Positions 1-5,670 of a DNA stretch of 9,694 bases are shown in pieces. The notes under the pieces are model-generated. The model made no database searches, was not told where the DNA came from, and saw nothing but the letters and a program-made list of their open reading frames with translations. How positions within the stretch are numbered: the stretch's first letter is position 1; every line of letters begins with the position of its first letter. The position numbers were made by a program, and so were the translations under genes. This DNA is from Deltaproteobacteria bacterium (lineage in GTDB: Bacteria > Desulfobacterota > JAENJC01), in contig JACQYJ010000025.1 in the NCBI GenBank assembly GCA_016208525.1, positions 1 through 9,694 on the forward strand. Direction: 5' to 3'.

Positions 1-399
1 AAGCCTTCCGACAAATGGACTGACATAAGTGGTGCCTGCCTTTGCAGCAAGAAGGGCCTGGACGGGAGAAAATACCAGAGTGACGTTTGTCTTTATATCC
101 TCAGAGTGGAGCGCTTTTGTGGCCTTCAAACCCTCCATAGTCATGGGGACCTTTATGACAATGTTCTTATGGCGCACGGCAAGCTCCCTGGCCTCTTTCA
201 GCATCCCTGCGGAGTCAATACTCACAACCTCTGCGCTTATGGGGCCGTTCACAACGCCGCATATCTCGTCAAGGATATTAAGAAAATCCTTTCCCTCTCT
301 CGCTATGAGAGACGGGTTTGTGGTAACGCCGTCTATAAGCCCAAGGGCATTCGCCTCTTTTATTTCCTTAATATTGGCTGTATCAATGAAGAATTTCAA
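1..399 (-). CDS. Transaldolase-like / fructose-6-phosphate aldolase family protein, partial (N-terminal 133 codons)
   Basis: Small-type transaldolase (TalC/FSA family), a class I aldolase acting on sugar phosphates in the cytoplasm. The visible N-terminus reads MKFFIDTANIKEIKEANALG, followed by DGVTTNPSLIA (residues 23-33) and IVIKVPMT, in which Lys83 aligns with the Schiff-base lysine; TNVTLVFS and AKAGTTYVSPFVGRL are further family signatures. The gene leaves the window at position 1; full members have about 215 residues, so roughly 80 C-terminal residues are missing. The start is TTG at 399: an in-frame stop (that of the preceding gene, at 409-411) leaves no other choice, and AAGGAGG lies just upstream. 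It starts 9 bases after the barrel-protein gene and is probably cotranscribed with it. Sequence alone cannot separate transaldolase from fructose-6-phosphate aldolase activity. Confidence 0.93.
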   Translation of the reverse strand, partial: MKFFIDTANIKEIKEANALGLIDGVTTNPSLIAREGKDFLNILDEICGVVNGPISAEVVSIDSAGMLKEARELAVRHKNIVIKVPMTMEGLKATKALHSEDIKTNVTLVFSPVQALLAAKAGTTYVSPFVGRL

Positions 400-408
400 A
401 GTCCCTCC

Positions 409-924
409 TTAAAACTTAAACCCAGCCCCAAGATATACGGCCTGCTGGTCAAAGAGGTTTACCTCGCCGTTGAAGAAGACATTTGGGTTGACAAAGTAAT
501 CTACCCCTGCCAGGATTCCAACCTTCTTGTCTGCTGAAAATTTTCTTGAACTCGCGCCAGATTTCAACTCTACCTCGGTCTCGCAAACCTTGAACCCGGC
601 GTAAGGAGTCATATTCCCCGCCTTGTTGCTGACTATAAGGGCTCCCATGTAATCTGTCACAGTGGCGTCACCGGTGCTGTCGCCGCTATTAAACCTGGTC
701 ACCCCGCCATCTATAGTCACATTGAGTTTGTCTTCAGGGTCCTTGAAGAGCTTGAATTTGGCGCCCACTCCATAAAGGCCATCGAGTCTTCCTTTAAAGT
801 CAGGTACCTCCATATCGGCGAAGCCGAGCTTGATGTAAAGATCAAGGCTCGGAAGAAGACCGTAGTCGCCGGTTACAACAAGCTGCCTTGTTGTCATTTC
901 TTCCTTCGCGCCGTTAATCCTCAT
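409..924 (-). CDS. Outer-membrane beta-barrel (porin-like) protein, 5'-truncated
   Basis: Probable small outer-membrane beta-barrel protein. It shows alternating polar/hydrophobic strands with glycine and aromatic residues (LVVTGDYGLLPSLDLYIKLG, YGVGAKFKLF, VGILAGVDYF) and ends in the C-terminal strand VYLGAGFKF with a terminal Phe, as recognised by the barrel assembly machinery. The first ATG in frame is at 924, but the same frame remains protein-like upstream: going back from 925 it reads GLSLSAGINFAIKD, then GQLGSQAATVGEG, then AIATSAQA at about 1006-1026, which looks like the end of a signal peptide with an A-Q-A cleavage site. No ATG, GTG or TTG opens that longer frame, so the original start and the first half of the signal peptide are missing (see the junction at 1006-1045). 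ATG 924 is therefore the first available start, not the likely native one. The specific family and any transported substrate are unknown. Confidence 0.75.
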   Translation of the reverse strand: MRINGAKEEMTTRQLVVTGDYGLLPSLDLYIKLGFADMEVPDFKGRLDGLYGVGAKFKLFKDPEDKLNVTIDGGVTRFNSGDSTGDATVTDYMGALIVSNKAGNMTPYAGFKVCETEVELKSGASSRKFSADKKVGILAGVDYFVNPNVFFNGEVNLFDQQAVYLGAGFKF

Positions 925-995
925 GTCCTTGATGGCGAAGTTGATCCCTGCAGATAAGGAGAGGCCGCCTTCGCCAACAGTGGCAGCCTGACTGC

Positions 996-1688
996 CTAAT
1001 TGGCCCGCCTGAGCAGAAGTTGCAATAGCTCCAATATGGAGTAGTTGGTCTTCTCTATAAGCCGTTTTGCCATGGTTATTCTGAGGTTCTGCAGGTAATC
1101 CAGCACCGTAATGCCTGTACCCTCCTTGAAGGTCCTGCAGAGGTTGCTGACAGATTGCTTTGATTCTTTGGCGAGCTCCTTCAGGGAAATCCTTCTGTGG
1201 TAGTTGTTGTGCAGGTATTTCAGGATTATGAAGGTGGACTCCTTAAGGTTCTCGGTGTCCACAACTATCATCTCAGGAAGCCCTGCGGTTACAAGATGGA
1301 GTTCCCTGAGCGCAAGGATATGCCTGATCTTTTCATTCAGAACCTCGGTGTCAAAAGGTTTCTTGATATACCCCTGCACACCGAGGGCGGCGGCGGTCTC
1401 CGCCCTTTCAATGGTGCTGTGGCCGGTCATAATTATTACCGGTATCCACGGGTTTACCTCGCGTATCCTCTGCAGTACCTCTATCCCGTCCATCTCAGGC
1501 ATGGCAAGGTCAAGAAGGATCAGGTCCACCCTTATGTCGAGGTACTTCTGTACCCCCTCTTTACCGCTCGACGCTGTATGGACATTGTAAGTATCGCCCA
1601 ATACCTCTTTAAGGCTTTCCAGGAACCATGTTTCATCATCAATCAACAACAGATTTTTCTTTTCTTCCTTTGCCTTTTTTATAGGCAT
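996..1688 (-). CDS. Response regulator: REC receiver plus AraC-type HTH domain, C-terminally truncated
   Basis: Cytoplasmic two-component response regulator and likely transcription factor. Counting from ATG 1688, the receiver domain spans about residues 11-125: acidic pair D17-D18 in LLLIDDE, phospho-acceptor Asp60 in DLILLDLAMPEMDG, Thr88 in IIMTGH and Lys110 in YIKKPF. A linker leads to an AraC-like region with one HTH (ISLKELAKESKQSVSNLCRTF) and the start of the second (RITMAKRLIEKTNYSILEL). The second HTH, normally ending in a motif like xxVGFxxxSYFxRxFK, is absent: the frame runs into nine unrelated residues and stops at 996, so DNA binding is probably impaired as sequenced. ATG 1688 is preferred over GTG 1697 because AGGAGG lies 8 bases before the ATG but touches the GTG. 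The start overlaps the ilvE end by 10 bases, suggesting coupling. The partner kinase and targets are not visible. Confidence 0.85.
   Translation of the reverse strand: MPIKKAKEEKKNLLLIDDETWFLESLKEVLGDTYNVHTASSGKEGVQKYLDIRVDLILLDLAMPEMDGIEVLQRIREVNPWIPVIIMTGHSTIERAETAAALGVQGYIKKPFDTEVLNEKIRHILALRELHLVTAGLPEMIVVDTENLKESTFIILKYLHNNYHRRISLKELAKESKQSVSNLCRTFKEGTGITVLDYLQNLRITMAKRLIEKTNYSILELLQLLLRRAN
1006..1045 (-). other. Fusion junction between response regulator gene and barrel-protein gene
   Basis: Two minus-strand frames overlap here and each looks incomplete. The response regulator frame is convincing down to NYSILEL (about 1038) and then continues with unrelated residues (LQLLLRRAN) to a stop at 996. 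The barrel frame becomes convincing at AIATSAQA, the end of a signal peptide, and has no start. The simplest reading is that the 3' end of one gene, the intergenic region and the 5' end of the next were deleted or skipped, joining the remnants within about 20 bases near 1020-1040. It may be a real deletion or an assembly error. Confidence 0.7.
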
Positions 1689-2593
1689 GTCAGCCACCTC
1701 CTGTATTTTAGATTTTTTCCTTTGGCAATGTCAAAGAACTCTTTTTGTATAGACTTTGTTATCTCTCCAGGTTTACCTTCTCCTATCTTCCGGTTGTCCA
1801 CTTCCCTTATGGGGGTTATCTCTGCGGCGGTACCGGTAAAGAAGGCTTCATCTGCGATATAAAGCTCATCCCTTGTAAAACGCTCCTCTTTGACCTTGAT
1901 ACCCTTTTCCTCCGCTATCGCTATCACGGCATCCCTGGTTATCCCGTCAAGGACGGAGGTCAGGGGCGTCGTCTTCAATACCCCCTTCCTCACCATAAAT
2001 ATGTTTTCTCCGGTAGCTTCTGATACATAACCCTCCGTATCAAGCATAAGCGCCTCATCATACCCAAGGGACTTCGCCTCTCTCTTTGCAAGGACTGAAT
2101 TCACATAATGCCCGCATGTCTTTGCCTTGGTCATTGTATTGTTCACATGGAAACGGCTGAAAGAGGAGATCTTTACCCTGATACCGTTATTCAGCCCCTC
2201 GTCTCCAAGGTATGCCCCCCACGGATAGGCTGCTATTGCAACCCTTATGGGGTTATTAACATAGATACCCATGTCGCCGTCGCCTATAAAGGCTATAGGC
2301 CTGATATAAGCCTCTTTCAGCTCATTGGCCTTGAGGGTGTCTATTATCCCCTTCTTTATATCGTCCCTTGAGAACGGGATCGCCATTCCCATTATATGCG
2401 CCGAATCAAAAAGGCGCCTTACATGCTCATCAAGCCTGAATACAGCAGAGCTTCCGTCTTCGCACCTGTAGCACCTTATCCCCTCAAATACTCCGACACC
2501 ATAATGAAGGGTATGAGTAAGGACATGAACATTAGCGTCTTCCCAGTTGACAAGCTTCCCGTCCATCCATATCTTTGCAACCTTCTGAACCAT
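1679..2593 (-). CDS. ilvE: Branched-chain amino acid aminotransferase
   Basis: PLP-dependent class IV aminotransferase (304 residues, normal length) that exchanges amino groups between glutamate and Leu, Ile or Val, the last step of branched-chain amino acid synthesis. Family motifs in order: KIWMDGKLVNWEDANVHVLT, HYGVGVFEGIRCY (about 30-42), RLDEHVRRLFDSA, YIRPIAFIGDG, then MTKAKTCGHYVNS, where Lys158 aligns with the PLP-binding lysine of E. coli IlvE. EGYVSEATGENIF carries the Glu192 expected to contact the pyridine nitrogen, and DELYIADEAFFTGTAAEITP is the C-terminal signature. ATG 2593 is preceded by AGGAG at a good distance. It follows recA after a gap of about 105 bases filled by a repeat (2609-2698), and its 3' end overlaps the response regulator start. 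The gene looks intact. Confidence 0.97.
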   Translation of the reverse strand: MVQKVAKIWMDGKLVNWEDANVHVLTHTLHYGVGVFEGIRCYRCEDGSSAVFRLDEHVRRLFDSAHIMGMAIPFSRDDIKKGIIDTLKANELKEAYIRPIAFIGDGDMGIYVNNPIRVAIAAYPWGAYLGDEGLNNGIRVKISSFSRFHVNNTMTKAKTCGHYVNSVLAKREAKSLGYDEALMLDTEGYVSEATGENIFMVRKGVLKTTPLTSVLDGITRDAVIAIAEEKGIKVKEERFTRDELYIADEAFFTGTAAEITPIREVDNRKIGEGKPGEITKSIQKEFFDIAKGKNLKYRRWLTCL

Positions 2594-2608
2594 CTAAAAC
2601 TCCTGAAT

Positions 2609-2698
2609 ATTGCAAATTTCAAAATGCAAAATGCAAATTTTTAAACGCATTAATCTGCATTCCCATTTTGCACTTTGCAATTTACACTTTACAATTGG
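2609..2698. repeat. A/T-rich intergenic repeat, copy A (opposite orientation to 4875-4977)
   Basis: The gap between recA and ilvE consists almost wholly of a TGCAAATT/TGCAAAATG-type sequence. The left arm is rich in TGCAAA, the centre contains TAATCTGCATTCCC, and the right arm is rich in TTTGCA and TTTACA, so the arms can pair imperfectly. Its first 21 bases (2609-2629) are identical to the reverse complement of 4957-4977, and the centre (ATCTGC.TTC) and far end (TTTACAAT.GG) also match that copy. No protein is encoded. It ends a few bases before the ilvE ribosome-binding site. Confidence 0.75.
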
Positions 2699-2699
2699 T

Positions 2700-3728
2700 T
2701 TATTTGCTCTTCTTCTCTGCCTTTGTCTCAGCCTTTGCCTCTGACTTTACCTTTTTTGTCAGACCATAATGATCAAGTATCCTGCTCTCTATATCCTTTG
2801 ACATATCTGAATGTTCCTTGAGATACTGCTTCACGTTTTCCCTGCCCTGTCCAATCCTTTCACCCTTGTATGAGTACCAGGCGCCGCTCTTCTCGACTAT
2901 ATTCAGGTCGGAACCCATGTCAAGGATATCTCCTTCCCTGGAAATCCCTTCTCCATAAAGGAGGTCGAACTCGGCCTCCCTGAAAGGCGGGGCAACCTTG
3001 TTCTTTACTACCTTGGCCCTTGTCCTGCTCCCGACAACTTCCTCCCCCTGCTTTATCGCCCCTGTCCTCCTTATATCGAGCCTGACGGAGGCATAGAACT
3101 TGAGGGCATTGCCGCCGGTGGTTGTCTCAGGGTTTCCGAACATCACGCCTATCTTCATCCTTATCTGGTTTATGAATATCACAGAGGTCTGTGACTTGCT
3201 GATGGTTGCAGTAAGCTTCCTCAGGGCCTGGGACATGAGCCTTGCCTGAAGCCCCATATGGGAGTCGCCCATCTCACCCTCTATCTCGGCCTTTGGCACA
3301 AGGGCAGCCACAGAGTCAATGACTATAACATCTATTGCGCCGGACCTCACCAGCACCTCGGTAATTTCAAGGGCCTGCTCGCCTGTGTCAGGCTGGGATA
3401 TGAGGAGGTCGGCTGTCCTGACAGATCGGAAGAGCTCTGCATCTACAAATGCGTCTATCCCTCCAGCCTTCTGCGCCTCTGCTATTATTTGCAGCGCTAA
3501 AGTGGTCTTCCCTGATGATTCAGGGCCGAATATCTCAATTACCCTTCCCCTCGGTATCCCGCCTATTCCCAGGGCGACATCCAGGGCAAGCGACCCTGTG
3601 GATATGGCTGCGATATCGGAAAGGACTTCCTCAGTCCCAAGCCTCATGATGGAACCCTTTCCAAACTGCTTTTCTATCTGGGTGACTGCTAAATCTACTG
3701 CCTTTTCTCTGTTCGTATCAAGCGACAT
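2700..3728 (-). CDS. recA: Recombinase RecA, with a 12-to-4 residue replacement after the catalytic DAE
   Basis: RecA forms ATP-dependent filaments on single-stranded DNA, drives homologous recombination and triggers LexA cleavage. Walker A GPESSGKT is at 68-75, FVDAE with the catalytic Glu at 98, Walker B VIVIDSVAAL at about 135-143, L1 loop GEMGDSHMGLQARLMSQALR, L2 loop NQIRMKIGVMFGNPETTTGG, and a Lys/Glu-rich tail. After DAE the near-invariant HALDPxYAxxLG (E. coli 97-108, including Asp100 and Tyr103 at the nucleotide) is missing; LFRS stands in its place, then VRTADLLISQPDTGEQALE resumes in register. The DNA of LFRS contains the Illumina adapter 13-mer (3423-3435), so the native gene is probably intact and about 8 codons longer. 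ATG 3728 has GGGAG upstream. I see no SOS box of the E. coli or Bacillus type in the short upstream region. It follows thpR after 71 bases. Confidence 0.97.
   Translation of the reverse strand: MSLDTNREKAVDLAVTQIEKQFGKGSIMRLGTEEVLSDIAAISTGSLALDVALGIGGIPRGRVIEIFGPESSGKTTLALQIIAEAQKAGGIDAFVDAELFRSVRTADLLISQPDTGEQALEITEVLVRSGAIDVIVIDSVAALVPKAEIEGEMGDSHMGLQARLMSQALRKLTATISKSQTSVIFINQIRMKIGVMFGNPETTTGGNALKFYASVRLDIRRTGAIKQGEEVVGSRTRAKVVKNKVAPPFREAEFDLLYGEGISREGDILDMGSDLNIVEKSGAWYSYKGERIGQGRENVKQYLKEHSDMSKDIESRILDHYGLTKKVKSEAKAETKAEKKSK
3423..3435 (+). other. Perfect match to common Illumina adapter start AGATCGGAAGAGC inside recA
   Basis: The plus strand reads AGATCGGAAGAGC, the 13 bases shared by both standard TruSeq-type adapters; on the coding strand it is GCTCTTCCGATCT. 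It diverges from either adapter immediately after these 13 bases. It sits exactly where twelve conserved RecA residues are lost. A random exact 13-mer in a window of this size is very unlikely (about 20,000 positions on both strands against 4^13 possibilities). Residual adapter in reads that misled the assembly is the best explanation. Confidence 0.9.
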
Positions 3729-3763
3729 ATTTTCTCCCGATTAGCTTATCTATAGTGTAATTT

Positions 3764-3817
3764 GTAGAAACATGGCTTTAGCCATGTTCATTAACAGGCC
3801 TAAAGGCCTGTCTCTAC
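3764..3817. repeat. Double-palindrome intergenic element (two hairpins within an outer stem)
   Basis: A 54-base element. The ends GTAGAAA and TCTCTAC are near-complementary and would form an outer stem. Inside are two perfect short hairpins: AACATGGCT / AGCCATGTT (3769-3777 and 3780-3788, loop TT) and ACAGGCCT / AGGCCTGT (3794-3801 and 3804-3811, loop AA). The fold is a three-way junction or cruciform. It lies between thpR and recA and supplies the last five codons and stop of thpR. There is no T-run after either hairpin on the minus strand, so a classical terminator role is not supported. Confidence 0.85.
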
Positions 3818-4387
3818 GTTTTTTTGTAAAATGACTTCTCTTAATTTTGTATACACTGCCCCTGTAGGTTTAAGTTCGCTCTTGTAAAGTATCACCCTGT
3901 CAACGGTAAAGGAGCCTATTTCTATGTCCTTTAGCCCGGAAACCGCCGAAGACAATCTCTCTTTACCTTTAACCCCCTTCACCCTGCCTAACGTCAGATG
4001 GGGTCTGAACTCCCTTTCTTCAGGCTCAAAACCAAGCGCCTTGAGCCCGCCATCCAGTGCTTGCTGGATGTGCATTAACCCTTTATTAAGATCTTCTACA
4101 CCAATCCAGACAACACGTGGGTTTTTAAGGTTAGGAAATGCCCCGCTGCCTTTTATGTATATCTCAAAAGGGGTTTGCCCTTTAGACGCGTCTTCAATAA
4201 CTGCTGCTACCTTGTCTATATAACCTTCTTCAATATCCCCAAGGAACTTTAGGGTAATATGAATGCCGCCTGTCTTAGTCCAGGTTACATCGGCGTCCAG
4301 GCCTTTCAGCCCGTCCTGGACACTCGATATCTTTTCAAGGAAAAGATCCGGTATATCGCACGCTATAAATGCCCTGACCTGAGACAT
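3800..4387 (-). CDS. thpR: RNA 2',3'-cyclic phosphodiesterase (2'-5' RNA ligase family, 2H superfamily)
   Basis: Cytoplasmic 2H-superfamily phosphoesterase; ThpR/LigT proteins hydrolyse 2',3'-cyclic phosphate RNA ends and were first described as 2'-5' RNA ligases. Both HxTx motifs are present: His43-Thr45 in GGIHITLKFLG and His130-Thr132 in FRPHLTLGRV. The N-terminus MSQVRAFIACDIPD and the motif NPRVVWIGV also fit. The length of 195 residues is normal. ATG 4387 is chosen over ATG 4417 because it begins the conserved RAFIA strand and overlaps the pncC stop as TGATG, typical of translational coupling. The last five residues (VETGL) and the stop codon come from the palindromic repeat 3764-3817, so the native end was probably altered by that element; the catalytic core is unaffected. 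It lies between pncC and recA, a position often seen for this family. Confidence 0.92.
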   Translation of the reverse strand: MSQVRAFIACDIPDLFLEKISSVQDGLKGLDADVTWTKTGGIHITLKFLGDIEEGYIDKVAAVIEDASKGQTPFEIYIKGSGAFPNLKNPRVVWIGVEDLNKGLMHIQQALDGGLKALGFEPEEREFRPHLTLGRVKGVKGKERLSSAVSGLKDIEIGSFTVDRVILYKSELKPTGAVYTKLREVILQKNVETGL

Positions 4388-4866
4388 CAGAGTTTCTTTG
4401 CCTCTGATAACAGCCATGTAAGGGCTGCCTCAGCGGTCTTTACCTTTATTGTAACCCTGTCCCCGTCGAACCTGGAGCCTGTAACCTCAATACCGTCCGG
4501 CCCAGCAACGGCTATGAATACCAGTCCTACTGGTTTTTCAGGAGTCCCGCCTCCCGGACCAGCTATACCTGTAACAGCCAGCCCGAATGTAGTATTTGCG
4601 GCCTTTTTTATTCCATAGGCCATGGCCATCGCCGTCTCGGAGCTGACAGCCCCGCAGCTACTCAATATCTCTTCAGATACCCCAAGGTAATCTATCTTGG
4701 CCTTATTGCTGTAAGCAATAACCCCTCTTTCAAAGTATTCCGAGCTTCCGGAAATGTTGGTTATCCTGTGGGAGATGAGCCCGCCGGTACACGACTCGGC
4801 AACGGCGACCGTCGCCTTTTTCTCCCGTAAAGCCTCTCCAAGAGTCTCTTCCAGAGGTTTGGCCAT
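4387..4866 (-). CDS. pncC: CinA C-terminal-type nicotinamide-nucleotide amidase (PncC)
   Basis: Stand-alone CinA C-terminal domain protein of 159 residues. PncC deamidates nicotinamide mononucleotide to nicotinic acid mononucleotide, recycling pyridine nucleotides (established for family members; inferred here). Motifs: VAVAESCTGG with the probable catalytic Ser25, VIAYSNKAKIDYLGV (Tyr52 and the nearby lysines form the active-site cluster), CGAVSSETAMAMA, and VTGIAGPGGGTPEKPVGLVF. The N-terminal MoaB-like domain of full CinA is absent, as in many bacteria. ATG 4866 (MAKPLEETLG) has AGGGG upstream. A longer frame to 4911 exists, but its extra residues are encoded by the intergenic repeat and are not credible. 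The stop overlaps the thpR start, and pgpA lies upstream across the repeat 4875-4977. The pgpA-cinA-recA neighbourhood is classical. Confidence 0.93.
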   Translation of the reverse strand: MAKPLEETLGEALREKKATVAVAESCTGGLISHRITNISGSSEYFERGVIAYSNKAKIDYLGVSEEILSSCGAVSSETAMAMAYGIKKAANTTFGLAVTGIAGPGGGTPEKPVGLVFIAVAGPDGIEVTGSRFDGDRVTIKVKTAEAALTWLLSEAKKL

Positions 4867-4874
4867 TGTAACCC

Positions 4875-4977
4875 CTATTGTAAAATGCAAATTGCAAATT
4901 GAAAATTGCAAAGTAAATCATGAAAGCAGATATTCCTTAACTTTGCATTTTGCACCTTGCATTTTGAAATTTGCAAT
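4875..4977. repeat. A/T-rich intergenic repeat, copy B (inverted relative to 2609-2698)
   Basis: This fills the gap between pgpA and pncC. It has TGCAAATTG-type units on the left, a centre with GCAGATATTCC, and TTTGCATTTTGCA-type units on the right; the arms pair imperfectly. Bases 4957-4977 are the exact reverse complement of 2609-2629 (21 bases), and the centre and far end also correspond, so both are copies of one element in opposite orientation. It does not encode protein. Confidence 0.75.
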
Positions 4978-4978
4978 C

Positions 4979-5410
4979 CTACCTCCATAACACCGCCAAA
5001 ATATGCAGGCTCAGGTTCGCGTATATCCCGGCCACTATGTCGTCGAGGACAACGCCCGTTCCGCCGCTTATCTTCCGGTCTATCCATCCGGCAGGGAACG
5101 GTTTAACTATATCAAATACCCTGAACAGCAAAAAACCGGCGCTCAGGTAAAACAGGGTAGGCGGGAATAGAAACATTGTGAAGAAAACACCTGCCACCTC
5201 ATCTATAACAATAATCCGACAATCCTTTTTCCCAAAAATCCGCTCCGCCTCCCCGGCAATCTTAAATGATAGAAGAGAGGCCGAAAGCAAAAAAAGGGCA
5301 TAATAAACTGGCAGCAGGCAGGATAAAGGGATATATAAAATGACCCCCAAAAGGCTTCCCGCTGTTCCGGGGGCAACAGGAGAATAACCTACGAAACCCC
5401 CTGATGCCAA
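4979..5410 (-). CDS. pgpA: Phosphatidylglycerophosphatase A
   Basis: Inner-membrane lipid phosphatase that dephosphorylates phosphatidylglycerophosphate to phosphatidylglycerol. Family motifs: GYSPVAPGTAGSLLG (residues 8-22), IVIDEVAG with Asp70-Glu71, FRVFDIVKPFP (96-106), and GGTGVVLDDIVAGIYAN with Asp123-Asp124, the expected metal-binding acidic residues. Hydrophobic segments at about 20-50 and 73-100 fit a membrane protein. The start is uncertain: TTG 5410 gives MASGGFVGYSP, short for the family and without a Shine-Dalgarno sequence. The frame stays open to 5488 and reads plausibly as DSLFAFLASGG just upstream, with CTG 5422 preceded by AGGA, but there is no ATG or GTG. The true start is therefore probably upstream of 5410, or lost. 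pgpA is first in the pgpA-pncC-thpR-recA block. Confidence 0.92.
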   Translation of the reverse strand: MASGGFVGYSPVAPGTAGSLLGVILYIPLSCLLPVYYALFLLSASLLSFKIAGEAERIFGKKDCRIIVIDEVAGVFFTMFLFPPTLFYLSAGFLLFRVFDIVKPFPAGWIDRKISGGTGVVLDDIVAGIYANLSLHILAVLWR

Positions 5411-5550
5411 GAAGGCAAACAGTGAATCCTGTTTATTGTTAGTTTTTAAAAAAATCTTGCCGATAATAGACCTATTTGTAAAATATTGTCAAGCAAAAAC
5501 CTATTCAAACAAACACTTTCTTATGTTTCCGAATAGTTATGAAACTTCCA

Positions 5551-5565
5551 TGAGCCGTCGGCTCA
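5551..5565. repeat. Short perfect hairpin in the gap between pgpA and ribBA
   Basis: TGAGCC GTC GGCTCA is a perfect 6-base stem with a 3-base loop. No T-run follows on either strand, so it is not obviously a terminator. The rest of 5411-5670, apart from the C/G-rich hairpin at 5578-5621, is A/T-rich with no gene I can support. Confidence 0.5.
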
Positions 5566-5577
5566 CAAAGGGGCATG

Positions 5578-5621
5578 AAAAACCCCCTCTCCCTCCGGTA
5601 GAGGGGCAGGGGTGAGGGTGT
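5578..5621 (-). terminator. Probable intrinsic terminator after ribBA, within a C/G-rich repeat-like block
   Basis: Read on the minus strand, CCCCTCT (5606-5600), a 9-base loop, and AGAGGGG (5590-5584) form a stem followed by GTTTTTC, the layout of a Rho-independent terminator, about 65 bases beyond the ribBA stop. The flank CACCCTCACCCCTGCCCC extends it into a C-rich block resembling intergenic repeats I recall from many bacterial genomes; that recognition is from memory. It may therefore be both a dispersed repeat and a working terminator. Confidence 0.5.
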
Positions 5622-5670
5622 ATTTTCGGAGCAATAATAACGAACAATGTCCTATACAAATTACGCTACT

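Noticed and set aside
1197..1862. Long plus-strand open frame opposite the response regulator and ilvE
   Set aside because: The minus strand here encodes well-recognised proteins; the plus-strand translation has no family motif and simply mirrors them.
3418..3445. Intein, intron or natural RecA-paralogue variant at the altered segment
   Set aside because: The segment is shorter, not longer, than normal; all other RecA motifs are typical, and the substituted bases match a sequencing adapter exactly.
3729..3763. SOS box controlling recA
   Set aside because: Neither CTGT-N8-ACAG nor a GAAC-N4-GTTC type site is seen in the short stretch between the palindromic repeat and the start; a lineage-specific LexA site cannot be excluded.
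4387..4911. Longer pncC reading frame starting at 4911
   Set aside because: The extra N-terminal residues are encoded by the intergenic repeat; ATG 4866 has a ribosome-binding site and a family-like N-terminus.
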